This document shows, piece by piece, positions 47,946-61,475 of a stretch of 64,000 nt of DNA. How positions within the stretch are numbered: position 1 is the first letter of the stretch; each line of letters starts with the position of its first letter. The notes below the pieces were generated by a model. That model was given only the letters and a program-made list of their open reading frames with translations. It was not told the DNA's origin and did not search any database. The position numbers were made by a program, and so were the translations under genes. Source of the DNA: Linepithema humile (taxonomy: Eukaryota > Arthropoda > Insecta > Hymenoptera > Formicidae); assembly GCF_040581485.1 (NCBI RefSeq), contig NC_090132.1, forward strand, positions 5,281,001-5,345,000, given 5' to 3'.

Positions 47946-49106
47946 ATGTGGACGTCGAGCAACATGTGTTTAGAACCACGAAGTGTGGTAGAATCAATGG
48001 ATTGTAACGGCTGTACATTGGATGGTGAGTAAATTTTAATATTATATTTCATGATTAATTATTTATTCATTTATGGAATTTTGATATCGTTATAATGAGC
48101 AAAATATAAATATTTGTAATCCAGTTTTGTAAATTAAATAATAAAAAGGATTCATATTTATTGCATCGCATGAACTAAATTTTATATTTACAAAAAAGAG
48201 CTTATCATTGTAAACGCAGTAAGATTATGCTTCTTATTAATTTTATAAATAAAAAATTTTATGTATAATATTTATTTGTAATATTGTAATTGTAAAGTTT
48301 GCAATTTTCTTGCCAACTTTTAAATTGATTCTTTAATGGTTCAGTGATTTGTTAATGTTTATGGAACAATTTTTTAAAACGTCAAAATTTTTTTGTTTTT
48401 TTTTTACAGATCTATCATTTTCTAATTTTTGTGACTACGTCCTACAACGTTTTACACCGTTCTACATCGTTCTACAACGGTGAGTTTTACTTTATATGCA
48501 AATTATGTTTATGTCCTCCTCCTTGTCTTTGATATTTATCTGCAATGCGCTTATGAACGATAATATTTATTTGCTCGGCATGCTTTTTAATTCTGAAAGA
48601 ACATTTAGCATATTTAAGTAGAAGGTAAATCAGATTTTTATCAAAATTATATTTTTTTATTAATTACATTAATAAATCAATTTTATATATAAATATTTTT
48701 ATTCATAATTTTTATTTCTAATTATATTAATAAAATTTTCAATTTTGTAAATTTTTAAACTTATTCTTTAATAAGTCGTTACACGTATTTGTAATGAAAT
48801 TCTCAATTATAATTTCTAAAATTAAATAATTCTTACAATTAGATTTTTAAATTTTTAGTACAAATTATGAAATACGATACTATTCTTTTTGAGATTGTCT
48901 GCCTTGCAGTGATGTTATTTAGTAGTTACGAAAATCTTATTTCAATATAACGTACCACTTCTATGAATTTCTATCAAAACAAACATCAACAATTGCGGCT
49001 TAGGGATAACCTTCAGAAAGAGAAGGGGCGCACACTATTAGATATACACGATCCATCAAGCCATGAATGTAGATTTTCACGGATAGGTAGTTACGGAATA
49101 AATTAA
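47946..49106 (+). CDS. Candidate three-exon gene, 83-residue protein
   Basis: Coding exons 47946-48024, 48410-48479 and 49004-49106 sum to 252 bases: 83 codons plus TAA at 49104. ATG at 47946 is directly preceded in frame by TAA. Splice sites are strong for two introns (GGATG|GTGAGT, TTTTTTTACAG, CAACG|GTGAGT) and weaker for the last acceptor (TGCGGCTTAG). Phases 1 and 2 match. The peptide is small with five Cys, an aromatic core (LSFSNFCDYVLQRF) and a charged C-terminal part (LQKEKGRTLLDIHDPSSHEC). It may instead continue past a weak donor at 49087 (ATAG|GTAGTT). The promoter and leader at 46.6-47.9 kb fit upstream. No family is recognised; a spliced noncoding RNA is the alternative. Confidence 0.5.
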
Positions 49107-51833
49107 TGATCGCCGAATTTGCTGTTCTATGCTACATGGAGTTTGTACATAATCGTGCACTCCTCCTCCTCCTGATTTTATGTAGAGTATCGAATCGATG
49201 TTCAAACTCTGGCTGAGAGAATACATCGATGCAATCGGAAATTAATTAACATATGGTTAATTAATAAAAAGTAATATACAATGCAGAGATCCTTTTGTAT
49301 TAAAAAATTTGTTTAAGGTATGTAAATTTAATTATCAGCTTTCTATATTTCTGATTTATTTTTATTTCTATGTTTATTGAAACATTATTTTTTCAATTTT
49401 GAATTTTATGTTACAAGTTATTTTATATTTTGATATCGACAATTGCAATAAACACAATGTTTCTACAATAGTACACACTATAATCACTTCGGTATTTGCG
49501 CGGTCGAAACATTCTACGGCCGTAGGACATGGCACTCTGTTTTGCACGACCATTATTATTTTGTTTGATTAGCTTAATTTGTGGCGGAGAATGCGCTCCG
49601 GTCCAGACGCGATAACGTTGCGGCTCTGTGGAGCTACACCCTGGCTTCTGCAGTGATGCAACGCGCAATGGACCGCACGTGACCGAATGTATTGCACGAC
49701 TGCAATTGTGTGCGGTTGCATTTGTGCGCAAACAGTTTGTACTAAACAAAGAAGGCCGTACCGAAAATTACTAACATCCCATGTGAATTCTCGGCCATTA
49801 TGTAATATATCACTGACTGATAAGGATCAAATTAAACCTCGCTATTCTATTCATAATTTATTTGTGTTATTTCATTCATTATTTTTTATTTAAAATTAAT
49901 TTTCTTAAAATTTGCCGATTACATTTTAATTATTTAAATTTTTTATTATAAGTATTATTCAAATTTTATTTAAAAAATAATAAAACATGTTAACAGTTTA
50001 TAAAATTTTGAATAATTTTTGTTTCTTTGAATATTTATACTTAACGAGAAGAATTTTGTTTCACAAAGATTTTATTATCAAGAATCATTATAATCAGATT
50101 TAAAAAAAAACTGATATTTTAAGAATTTTATAAATCGTACACGAAAAAAGATGTATCAACAGCATTCAGATTAGAATAATCTTATTAATTCAATGACAAT
50201 ATTAGTTAAAATAAGGTGCGACGTATTTATTTCATTAATACTGTTGTTGAATTAATAGGATTCAATCTAGTCAGACGAATGTTGTTGATGTAATTTTTTT
50301 TCTGTGTAAAAATTTTTAGTAAATGCACTTTTAGCTGGACTTCTTGAAAGAATGAAATTCCTGTTAAATGTTATTTTGTATGAACGCGTTACATTTTTCT
50401 TTGAAACTCTAGGAGTAACTTGTTTCTCTGTAACTTCCGTAATTCTAAAAGTAATTTCTAAGAGGGAAGATACTACATAATGGCACAAGGGAAATTTTAC
50501 GTGCCGTGTACAAGCCATGTATACATACGTGTGAAGATGGTCGCGACTGATATAGCTCAGCATTAGTACAAACAACTACTGTTGTCATTACTCGTTTATC
50601 GTCGTGCGATAAGGGCAGATAGGGTATGCGCGCGCGATATGCCTCGTTTAGTCGGTGATTTGAGGGAATTGTTTCACCCGATGTAATTTCAAGAGTGTCT
50701 GGCCACGAGCGTCTTCTAATTCCGTTCAGATTAGCAACGCGACGTCTCCAGCTGTGTTACTCCCTCATTTACCTCGCTCGGAAATTACAGTTGCATTAAA
50801 AGCTACTCGTTTTTATCGAACGCAATTGCCTTTTTATCGCACCTGTTTACCATTTGGCAAATAGGCTACGTTCACTCTCCATTATCAGTTGATCATACGA
50901 TGAATTTTGAAAGATATAATTCGAATAAATTTTGTAAAGAAATTAAATAAATCTGACAGAATTCAGTTATAGATATTTTATACATTTAATTGCAAATTAT
51001 TTTATTTCTTCGTGTATATTATATTATGGATTCATATAAATTTTCTGTCATAATTTTATGAATTCTAAATAGCTGTTGCAACGTACATAAAAAATAGGCA
51101 ATTTATCCAAAGAGGAAAATTGTCGTGTAAAAGGCAATTGCGTTGCCTGTAAATATTAAGGAATTACACGTCCAGCGAGAGCGTTTAGTTGGTGAGCTTA
51201 GTTTTCACGTTAGTTTGGGGTGCCGCCCTCGCTATTTAAGACGACTTAATACCCATCAGGGGGCCCTCGCCTGCTGTACGGTATGTGCTACGTGTTGAAC
51301 ATGTCCTGCGCATGCATGTGCTAGAAATGCGGCAAGCGCAGAGGAAGCGTGTATTGCCGCGCGTTGCCGGAGCGTTGAACATGGGTGAAATACGGCGCAT
51401 CGGTAACATTATTTACTGTTAACAAAGCGCTCAACAATATAATTTACCGTAATTCGAGAGGAAGTATATTTTATTTTACTGAATAAATGTGGACGTAGGA
51501 TGTAATGGCAAAATGTATCTAAAACATTGAAACATAATCTAGGAATTAGTGTTGAGAAATGTTACACGATCTTTTTACATAATTGGCTCGTTGGAATATA
51601 CTCAACCATTTTTTCCTTGCATTACTTTTTTTCTTGCTTGTACAAATGAAAGAAAGAATATTGTATTCCTTAGTTTTTTATATTTCTAATATTTTATTAT
51701 AATAATTTAAAGATAAAAAAGGTAATATTTAATCTTAACTGTTCAATGAATACTTTATATTATTTATGTTACTATTGCGTAACAGTTAAAACAAGTGTTA
51801 ACGCATTTTTTGGAATAATGTCTCGTCAGATTT
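49107..51833. other. Mostly AT-rich noncoding DNA
   Basis: A 108-codon minus frame (49749-49423) and a 102-codon minus frame (50575-50267) occur without splice support. A CpG patch lies at 51180-51410. No gene is called. Confidence 0.45.
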
Positions 51834-52193
51834 CTACTTCGCGAAGTGTAAGAAGTGATTTCTTGAGAAGTTGTGGATTATTCTGAGTGGTGAAAACACA
51901 TCGGGCATATTATGACAAAAGTTTAGTTTCGGAAAAGCTTTTTTGACGAGACCACGCGCGGAATTTTTCTGAAAATCTTGTTCAGATCTCGACAGCACTG
52001 TCGCAGGTTCGAATAAACAACGGATCGATGAAATACGCTTTCTCGAGCCTTGGATAGCCTGGCTGTCAGCTATTTCCAGCTTTTTTACAACGGTTCCACT
52101 CACAAAAGCCGCAAGCGAAGCGACCATTTGTACCGCGCGTTCAGCGTTTCGCCATTTTGCCAAAATATCGCGACGCGTCAAAAAAACCTGCAC
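51834..52193 (-). CDS. Possible 119-codon minus-strand ORF
   Basis: The minus frame runs from 52193 to a stop at 51834-51836. It has balanced composition (RDILAKWRNAERAVQMVASL, then FCHNMPDVFSPLRIIHNF), more coding-like than most frames here. A shorter plus frame overlaps it. No domain is recognised and no splice-supported boundary was identified. It could be a single-exon gene, an exon or chance. Confidence 0.25.
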   Translation of the reverse strand: MQVFLTRRDILAKWRNAERAVQMVASLAAFVSGTVVKKLEIADSQAIQGSRKRISSIRCLFEPATVLSRSEQDFQKNSARGLVKKAFPKLNFCHNMPDVFSPLRIIHNFSRNHFLHFAK

Positions 52194-52239
52194 AGCATAG
52201 TGACGTTCATTTTGCTAGGGCCGACGGGAATTTGATAGT

Positions 52240-53575
52240 TTCATAGCGTTATGAAGGTTGATACTGGCAAATTCTACGCGTTGTTCCGGGTGGCAAAAAT
52301 TTACGTCTTTCCTTTTTTTTTACGCTCGAAATAACTTGTGAGGTCATTGAGAAAGGATATCCGAAATTGAATTCTCTGCGCGTGCTACTTTTTTTAGATT
52401 TTCTATTAAGATATTTGTCTTTACAAGCGAAAACAAGAGTCGATTCTTAATCAATTAATTTAGTGAACAGAATAATTAATTAACTAACTATTTGGATGTT
52501 TTATGTAAATAATCATTATTTACGATGTGCAACGTAAAGTATACAAGTATTATTTAAATTATTGGACATCATTATTTATTCAAATAATTACATAAAAACA
52601 TTGCTTTATATGTTTCTCCGGAACATGTTTATTAATTATATATTATATGAATTCGCAAATAATTAGTGTAAAGGATAATTCAGATGGAGATTGTACTCAA
52701 ATATTTATTATTCAGATAAATCCATGCATTATTAAAAATTTATATACCATTTACGAATAAACGCTCATTCATCTTTTTAATTCGCTAGCTGTTGTGCAAA
52801 CAGAATTGTATGCAATTTTGCTCAAAACGATAATCCGATGATTTTCGCACACTTTGTGTTGACAATTTAATGTAGACACAAATACTTCCCGTGAAACATT
52901 TGTCATATAATTCGCTCCTCATCGATAAAATAAACTATCTTTCTCTCTTTCTCTTTCTCTTGTCAGTTCTCTTGTTCTTCGCATAATAATGAAATTTGGA
53001 AACTTTGTAATTATAAAATTCAACGAAGATCCGGATGCTATCGCTTTTTAAGATTCATCGGGTACTCTCACGACTGCCACGAAGTTTCCGCTAATTAAAT
53101 TTTTCGAATAGCCCATAGAATAATTTGCATTTATTCGCTCATTGCTATTCAACGCTATGTCTATGTACAATGTCTTTTCTTTTATTGAACGCTTTCTTTC
53201 TTATCTCATCAAGTTCAAGAAGTTCAAATATATACTGTCTTGCAATATAATCTTTTGTTCGCTTGAATATAATTAGCTTTGTGCTATTTCTTATAAATAA
53301 CAATTGTTATTATATCAAACCATGCTATTGTTAAATCCTGTTATTTTTGTATTAGCTAAATTGCCCCCGGAAAATATTATTGATCAAGTATATCAATATT
53401 AAAAATTATGGAAGGTTTTAATTTATAAACTTGTAATATATATTGAATTCTTAAAGTGATATTTGCGTATTTACATAATCTATTATTTCGTCAGCCAACA
53501 TTAAAAATATTAACTATTAAAAATTTGAAGCTGTATACAAAGAAGTAAAGAAAAAGCATAAATTTTTTTAGGAAA
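52240..53575. other. AT-rich noncoding DNA
   Basis: A CT-rich run (TTTCTCTCTTTCTC) lies at about 52940-52962. I see nothing else. Confidence 0.55.
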
Positions 53576-54220
53576 AAATTGCACATGAAATTTTTAAGCG
53601 TTTTCTTTTCTCACGTTCTCAAACATTCCAACTTAACGTACTTAATTACCGACAGCGAAAAAGCTTTAATCAGTTGCGGAAACGCAGTTCGTGGAAATAT
53701 TAAAATAATCGTCAAACATCCTCCGACGGTTCCGTGTGACGCGACGCCCGTTTCATCGACGTAGCAAAAATGAAATATTTTTGCTTCCGGTTTGCGCTCA
53801 GAGCTCGTTTCCCTCTCTCGCACTTGTCAGGAAAAGAGGCCCGAAAAAATTTCTCGCTTTTTGCATCCGTCGCGAGCTTCGTATCGCTCTCTCGCGCGCG
53901 CGGCTGTTATTTTTCATTATGTCAAGGAGTTTCCACTCGCCGTGGCGCAACGGGTCTCGTTTGAGAAAATACATCTTTTTTCCGGACGGCGAAATTGATC
54001 GTGTACACCGGTACGTTCCATAAAATCCCACTAAAAACTGTCGCGTCCGGAACTGCATACGAGCGCGATAAGTTATATCGTAAAAAGTCAATTTAACGCC
54101 GCACGTAAGAAGAGCAGTAATGTATAGCAGGATGTTGCAGAACACCTGACAATTTCTTTGATCAATCTGGAGTCGGTTTTTCTTAAACGGTCGAGATAGT
54201 TTTCGAGTTATAAGCAAATT
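53576..54220. other. CpG-rich patch open in many frames
   Basis: Three plus frames (61-95 codons) and two minus frames (70 and 139 codons) overlap. None has a domain or clean splice sites. The openness probably reflects composition. Confidence 0.35.
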
Positions 54221-55222
54221 AAACTTTCATGCGATCAAAAGTAAAGCTTTAACGTGTACATGAATTCAAGAAACTAAAGAAACTTTATTTTTACAAAATC
54301 TTAATTTAATTATCAAAAATATGTAATAAATGCGTTTTAAAAACTTATATTTTTAAAGACTATAAGTGAAATAAATTACTTAAAATTACGATTAAATTAT
54401 GTTGAATATAATTTCATTTTTATGGTTTGCTCAAGTCTATGGTATTAAGTTATTTATAGTTAAGAGATAGTTTAAATAAATTTATTGCAACAGATGAAAA
54501 AAATATCTTGAAATTTTGTTAGTTTCGGGAAATAACTTCTTTAACGTTTGTTCAGGAAATGCGTTTGTAAAAGGGAAGTTTACGTAATTTCAAGTTGCGG
54601 GAAATCGCGGAAACACCGCTGCGAGTTTGCAGAATTATCTCTGAAGGCTCTACGCGGAGTTATATCAACGTGTGGAAAGTTCAACCGAATTTCGTTACTT
54701 AAACGCTAGATGATATTTTTTTTTATGGGAATGAGAACAATGGCGAGCTAAGGGTGAAGCGATTTTTACGATGGACGTCTCAACATTGCAGAGCGAAAGA
54801 AATTTAATAAAGCGGCTCGTAATCGCGCTTAGAAAAATAAATCCCCGTGATGAGGGAGCGTAAAAATCGCTGCTCCGAATACGTTCGTTTAAATAAGTAC
54901 AGGAACAATGAAGGTCTCGACTGCGCGTCTGCTTGCTATTTCATTAATTTAACTCAACATTCTTTCTCCGTATCTCCATCGTCTTGAAAATTTACAAACT
55001 AAGAAACAGTTGCCTTGTTTTCTTCTTTTTCGCTTCGTGATAATTCTCTTCTGGTTTTACGTTTCTCATTCCGCTCGTTCCTCGATTGGCCGCGTAGCGT
55101 TGAAAATTTATATACAGCGTTCAGCGAATTAGAGAAATTTCTCAGACTACACAGCATCACGTTCTTCTCTCCTTCATAATAGGCAGAAAGGGGAGGACAT
55201 TATATCTACGCGCAGTTACACA

Positions 55223-55270
55223 TATACATACATGCCCTCACACATTTACATACATGCCCTCACACATTCT
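55223..55270 (+). repeat. Two-copy 22-bp tandem repeat
   Basis: CATACATGCCCTCACACATT occurs twice, 22 bases apart. Confidence 0.9.
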
Positions 55271-55753
55271 ATTCTTGCAATATCACCAAGCTTGAAATAT
55301 TGGAATATTCCATTTAATTATAATTCGTTGTAAGTAGCAGGATTCCCTCGTAGAACCTGTATCCAATGCGATATTTGCTCATACACGTTATGCATAATAA
55401 TGAAGGATGAATTATGAAGAATTCGTTTACGATGCGCGCGCGTTAGCCAAATTAGTACGGTAAATTAAATTAAATTAGCTCGCGAAAGTATTTGCAGCTT
55501 TGTATATATTCTCTTGTAAACGTGAAGTTCTTATAGCTCACGTATTCAGTATAATAAATAAACCAAGTCATGCTGTTGTGTTGTTTAAAACACGCTTACA
55601 TATATATAACGCTTCTTTATGAAGGGAACTTTAAAAGCCGTAATGTATAGCGTAATAAAGCGTAATATTATAATGATTTAAGTTAATTATTGTTTGATGT
55701 AAATATAAATTTGTATACATGCTTACCAAAATTAATTAACTTGAGCTATGCAA

Positions 55754-55777
55754 TTATATATATATATATATATATAT
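55754..55777 (+). repeat. AT microsatellite
   Basis: A run of alternating A and T. Confidence 0.95.
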
Positions 55778-58776
55778 CGAACAAAAATCGAGTAGCGTTT
55801 ACTATAAGAGTTTATATTTTTCAAGCTGCTACATTTTGTAAACCCGACATATGTAAAAATATTCTGTCTGTAGAGCATATATTTACTTTTTTAAAGTGCA
55901 TCGGCAATTTTTTATGGGTTAATATTTAGAGTATTAATAAGAATTAAATTTAAAACGAAAGAGAGGGGATAATTATAACAAATAATTTATTTCTTTTTTT
56001 TGAAAGCAAAAAAAATTCAAATTTTTTATTATTAAACTTCTTAAGATATGCATTTCAAAGTGGTCTTAAACAAGCCGCGATCGATGGTGAATTTGAGTAT
56101 ATTACATCGAAGTGAAGGAAAAGTTATTTCCGCGCTAGTTAAGCTAGAAGAGCATGAACAACGAACGAGTAAATGCACTCGAATATTTAAAAGCCGTACA
56201 AAATGCAGCGTCCAAGCGTAACTCCATTTCGTCTTCTCGCTCCATCTTTCAATTTTCTTTCTTTATTTATTCTATGCGCAGATTAGCATTAATTGCGGCG
56301 AACTATCACAAATGAGAAAAAATGCGAAGTAGTCTGGCCGCTTCAGCCAGTATCTTGCGAGACTGTATTTTCGTTAAAATGCATTATATCTCTGAGTTTG
56401 CATTACTTAGAACGCCACTAACTTTAAGATCTGCGAGTATTCAGAAGTTTCGTATAATTCTTACCATTAATATTTGTTACTATGAGTAAGTGTGCTTAAA
56501 CAGTACTAAATTGCGGTATATTAATTTTTTTGATTGTCCATATTATTTAATGGGTTGTTTCACAATCCTACCATTTCACAATTTCATAGACATCACTTTT
56601 ATGCTCAATAATATTAAGAGATACATAGCCATTGTTCGGCTGCAATTTCGATGAAAAACAGGAAGTGTAATTTCAACGGATTAAATGAGGAGTATCTGAG
56701 TTTGTACAGACGATCCTTTGTTAGGCGTTTATACCGACAAAGTTTCTCGCAATTACACGGAATAATCGGTGCCACCGCAAACTGCTTAAATATACGCGAA
56801 AGCTATTCGCATAACGATATAACTGGATAACTTCAACTGCAGTATTTTTTTCTGACATGGAACAAATTACAAGATCGTTAAAAATTAACTTTGCTATTCA
56901 GACTAATATTAGTGGAAAAAATGTATTTGAGAACATATATCTTTAATTATATTTTATAGAGAGAAACTTTTTGCGCAAAAACTTTCTTTGTTAAATTTAT
57001 CAAAAAATACAGAAAACGTACACATTTAAAAAAATTTTTTAAAAATTTTATTTACAAATCTATTACGTTTGATTGCATTTATGATTTAATTTCAAATTTT
57101 TATAACAGTAAAAAATGTAAAAAATTAAAGATTTGCATTTGGTATTAGTTAGCCGTGTGAATATTTTTGGTTTAAAAATAAAATTGAAACACATTTAAAA
57201 ATACATTGTAACATTATTCTTCAGGATAATTTTTGGCATCTCTGGATAACTAAAAGTGTTAAATAAAAGTGGCTTAGTTTACATACGGGCTATCTTCCGC
57301 ATTTTCCCGCCGTATTTGATATTCTTCGCAATTACAGAGGATTATTACTGTCCGTATGAACTTTTTTGGTGTAGTACATTTGAATCAGTTTAATATCGGT
57401 CGGAATTTCTTTTTATTATTTTCACTAAGAATTTACATAAGCAGCAATTTCGAGTCTGTCAAGAAATGATTATGAAGCTTTTACCCTTCTTAACACTTCG
57501 TTTACGCCGATCTAGAATTTCATTCTGTAAATTTGTTTTAACTAAGTAACTAAACAAATTAATATAAATATATAAAAATATTTACATCACGATGTAGTGC
57601 GTATGTCGATATGTATTGATACTAACAAGTTTTTTTTCTTTGGTAAGGTTTTATGAGATTAGGATTTTTAATTATTGTTTGCTTTGTAAAAGCAACGAAA
57701 CAGGAACGCGAAAACTTCTGGTATTGTCCAACACTTTAGAAAAATGGGGAACAAAGGGGTTAAGGATATCGATAAATGAAAAGCGTTCTCCTTATTCAAT
57801 ACAGAAGCGAAACTGCAAGCGAATAGTGCAATATCGGATTTCGCACAACAAAGGAATCGGAGAAGGTTAAAGCGCGTTATATAGTGGTATGAAAATACGA
57901 GCGACATCGTGAATTCTTTCCTCGCACAATTTCGCACTGTGAAAGATTAAAAGTACGATTTTCTTAATGAATCCGTGTAATCTGTAAGGACGTAGCATTT
58001 ACCCGGCGATGTAATTAATTCGTCGTGCGTTTTCTCAGCTGGGCAACGAGTTAATCGACACAAACGCGCGGTTAAGTAAGAGAAATTGAATTTATATGGT
58101 CGGGGAATGCAACTCCGTTTTCGCGTCATTGAGACGCCTTTTAATTAAGCAAAATGTACTGCAATATACTTTTTCGATTCACAACTGTATAATAGGAGTA
58201 TCGTGCAACATCTTAAAATTGTTTGCTTGTAAGAATATCAAGTTTTTATATCAAGGATTTATTAACATGCTTATTAATCTTATCTTTATTTGTTTAATTT
58301 CTAACACTTTCTGAAATTTGGTATTTATCACCGTAAATTTTATATTTAGAGAAAATTTCTGTGAAATACAAATATCGTGGGATAAACAATTGGCTAGGAG
58401 TAACAGGAATAACAATTTATTAACAGTATAACAAGTTAGTGTAACAAACTCACGTAAACTCTCTCTCTGGAAACGCTCAAAAACTAACTCGAAAACACTA
58501 CGAATTAACGCCTTTCAACGCTCATTGACGCGAAACACTGTTCTCAAAAATGCTCTGACTTTCCCCACTTTTCAAAACGCTCGACACACGTCTGTTTATT
58601 CGCTATCAAATGTTCATTCTTATATTCTCTATCATACATGCTTAATTTCCAATCATGCATGTACATTCTCGTTATTTTCCAAAATTTCAATCACATGCCG
58701 CATTTGCTTTCATCATATGCTGCACTCGTTCAAAACAATTATATTGTACAAGTAATCGTGTATCAAACGTTCTGAC

Positions 58777-58880
58777 ATTCTCTCGCTTTCTCGCTAATTC
58801 TCTCGCTTTCTCGCTAATTCTCTCACTTTCTCGCTAATTCTTTTACTCTCTCGTTTATTCTCTCACTTTCTTGTTCATGC
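58777..58880 (+). repeat. 20-bp minisatellite, 5 copies
   Basis: Units of TCTCGCTTTCTCGCTAATTC start at 58781, 58801, 58821, 58841 and 58861. The last two have drifted. The array is pyrimidine-rich on the plus strand. Confidence 0.93.
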
Positions 58881-59208
58881 TATCATATGCTTATATTTTA
58901 CAATCCTACATTATTATATTTAATTTTTCAATTTTTTAGTTTATTAATTAATTCTTATATTTTTCTACGAACACAAAGAATTTTCTCTTATTATGCATTA
59001 TTGATTAAAAACGTTAGCAAAAATCTGTTAATCTTTTTCGGCACATTTATTATAAAACCGCATATATGAATTTTTTTATCTCTCGTAAAATGTATTTAAT
59101 AACGAAGAACGCGTTCTTCTCCAAATCTTTTTCTCGTCTTTTGCAATAACGGAAAACATTTTAGCAAACTATTAATCAAACTTATATTCTCTTCTTCTTC
59201 GATAAAAG
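58881..59208. other. AT-rich noncoding DNA
   Basis: The end of this stretch is a pyrimidine-rich tract serving as the candidate acceptor of the exon at 59209. Confidence 0.5.
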
Positions 59209-59314
59209 AAAGTGCCGAAGAATTTTCTGAAATTACAAAATAAAGTTTCACTATTTGGCGCTTTCGTTGAAAAAAAAAAGAGCGAGGTGCCGAAAAACGC
59301 ATTTACAACGATCG
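59209..59314 (+). CDS. Candidate internal exon, unknown protein
   Basis: A strong acceptor (TTCTCTTCTTCTTCGATAAAAG, ending 59208) opens 35 codons plus one base, ending at the donor ACGATCG|GTGAGA. The peptide is lysine-rich with two similar motifs, VPKNFLK and VPKNAF, flanking SLFGAFVEKKK. Reading on without splicing gives a stop at 59463. No family is recognised and no partner exon was found. Confidence 0.33.
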
Positions 59315-60167
59315 GTGAGATCGAGCTGACTTACACGAGAGAACGTTTGCCTCATACGTCATTGAAATTCCCCGCAATTACGCGAAACATACGGCCGGGA
59401 GAGCATTACCAATGGTGCAACGGACGACTTCTTCGGCATTCGAGTGCGTGGGAGCTGATGTAATGTGGGTCGTTCTTGCCATCTGGGAATCTCGTCGGAA
59501 TCCCACAGCGCTGATTTCTTTCATTGGTTACCGCTTTGAATTTAGAGTGCCTGCTCATCGGACGTCGTTTTAAGCAGATTCGTTTGAATTTCGGGCTGTT
59601 CCTGGTCGCAAATTGTAAATTAACTCGACGACGTTTCTGCATTGAAGTTCGGATCTTTATGTACCTACGCTTCGAAAGTCTGAAATTCCCGTTTGCTATT
59701 TCCTGACCACAGACAATTTATTTTTATCGTTCAAAGAAAGGAATACATATATTTAAAGGCTAAATCTCTTTATGATGAGCTACAATTTTTATTCTTTTCC
59801 AAGTTAATATTTGCAATTAGTGGAATAGACACATCAATGAATGAATAAATAATTTAATTCTTTTAAAAAATTATGAATATCAAGAATTATTGCTTTAATT
59901 TATCTTGTAATAAAGATTAAAATATATAAATATTATACATATATATCAATATATAAGTACTTAAGAAAATATAATTATAAAATTTAGTATACATATATCA
60001 ATACAGAAATGAATGTACAGTTGCTAATTTCATTCACAGATCTACGTTTGCAATGTTTTTGAACGCGAAGATAGAATGTGATTAAAATACACACTGAACC
60101 GCGATGAATACAGATCCGATCTACGCAAACGTAATATACTCAGTGGGCTTTAAACATTGACAGTAAA
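59315..60167. other. GC-balanced to AT-rich, no gene called
   Basis: Overlapping frames at 59406-59706 on both strands are unsupported. From 59710 on the DNA is AT-rich. Confidence 0.5.
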
Positions 60168-60245
60168 ATGTTGGAACCGTTACTCGTTGTATGGACACAG
60201 TATTATCGGCGGTGGAACGAGAGAAGCGCAGCGGTGTGCAGCGCG
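60168..60245 (+). CDS. Possible first coding exon
   Basis: ATG at 60168 opens 26 codons (MLEPLLVVWTQYYRRWNERS, then AAVCSA) ending at a donor, CAGCGCG|GTAATA, in phase 0. The frame is open to 60389 if unspliced. No promoter or partner exon was found. Confidence 0.22.
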
Positions 60246-61157
60246 GTAATAAAGTTGCAAAATAATAACCGTAACGTTATCAGCCAAATTTGTGTGTATC
60301 AAAGACAAATTGCGCCGATATTACCGTCCGAAATACTGCGTGTAACTCCAACATATTACAAGTCCCATCGGCTATATAATCGTGTTTGATGTATCTACTC
60401 TGTGAACGAATGCAAAATCGGAAACCGGGTTTTGTATGGAATAGACGAGAATTTATTAACTGACAATAGAGTATTTGGCGTATGCTTACACGGAGACAAT
60501 AGTAATAGTAATACTTTAGTAATTATTTACGTTTTTGCAAAATAATTTTTCGATATGCAATTTAAAATTAATTTTCTACATATTTCAGATTTTCCATTAT
60601 AAAGACAATAACATAAACTTAGAAGTTTATGAAATTGTTTAAAATTCTATTGAAGAATAAAGAATTAATAAATTAATAAAGTGAAAATAATTAAAGATTT
60701 ATAAATTTACGTAAGCTTATTATTATCATTTAACTGATTACTTATTACTTAACATTAAAGAAGTATTATTTTATATTGAGGTTGATCGTTTTAAATTCTG
60801 TCACCATTAGTTAAATCATTTATTTAAAGAATAATATATAAATCTAATTTTGAAGTTTGTACATTTTCACTGTGATTTATAAGACTTTGAGCCAGCAGTT
60901 CTTTACAATAAGCTACTTAATTGAAACGAAAACTAAGCATGTCGACTAGATCACCCGTACCGGAGAATTCGAGCAAAACAGATTGATCGGATCCGTGTTT
61001 AATCCCAAAAACCAATCAAACGTAGGACACGCCCGGTTTTAACAACGATTGAAATGCATTGTGCATTTAGTCACGAAAGTGTAGCGCGTTCATTATTCAG
61101 TATTCTCGTGAAATACGGCCGACCTGTTTTTTGGCTTTCGTGCAACATTTGAAAAAG
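60246..61157. other. AT-rich noncoding DNA
   Basis: Nothing is identified apart from the acceptor tract at its end. Confidence 0.55.
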
Positions 61158-61342
61158 TGGACTTGCCCGAGTCTACAGACCCGGGCCTTCGGTTCTTGTG
61201 TATCGGTGTATCCGATAGATTGTCAGGGCACGCGACAAAATCTGGCAGAAAATCGATACGGGGTCAGCTCGTTAACCGTTCTGTGAATAATAAGAGAAAG
61301 AGCGATAACAATGAACCGCGAAGAAATTGCGTCACACGACAG
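61158..61342 (+). CDS. Candidate internal exon, basic protein segment
   Basis: An acceptor (TTTGGCTTTCGTGCAACATTTGAAAAAG region, ending 61157) opens about 61 codons ending at the donor CACGACAG|GTGATA in phase 0. The segment starts DLPESTDPGLRFLCIGVSD and becomes basic (NRSVNNKRKSDNNEPRRN). The frame stays open to 61465 if unspliced. No domain is recognised. The A-rich acceptor end is a weakness. Confidence 0.3.
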
Positions 61343-61475
61343 GTGATACTTCCCGCGAGTTTTGTAATTGCAGGGCATTTCAATTCGCGGACAAAAGCTT
61401 TTGCTGGTGTAAACTCGGATATCCAAGGTGAAATTGCGACGGCAGACAGAGAAAAGTTAGTATAGAGTACAAAAA

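Larger units (their letters stand above)
54221..58440. other. Mostly AT-rich noncoding DNA
   Basis: It contains two short repeats listed separately and a perfect DRE word, TATCGATA, at 57767-57774. Frames of 84-89 codons at 57616-57937 overlap on both strands. No gene is called. Confidence 0.5.

Noticed and set aside
51995..52020. tRNA B-box-like GGTTCGAATAA
   Set aside because: The last bases do not match the consensus GGTTCGANNCC, and no A-box or cloverleaf arms fit upstream.
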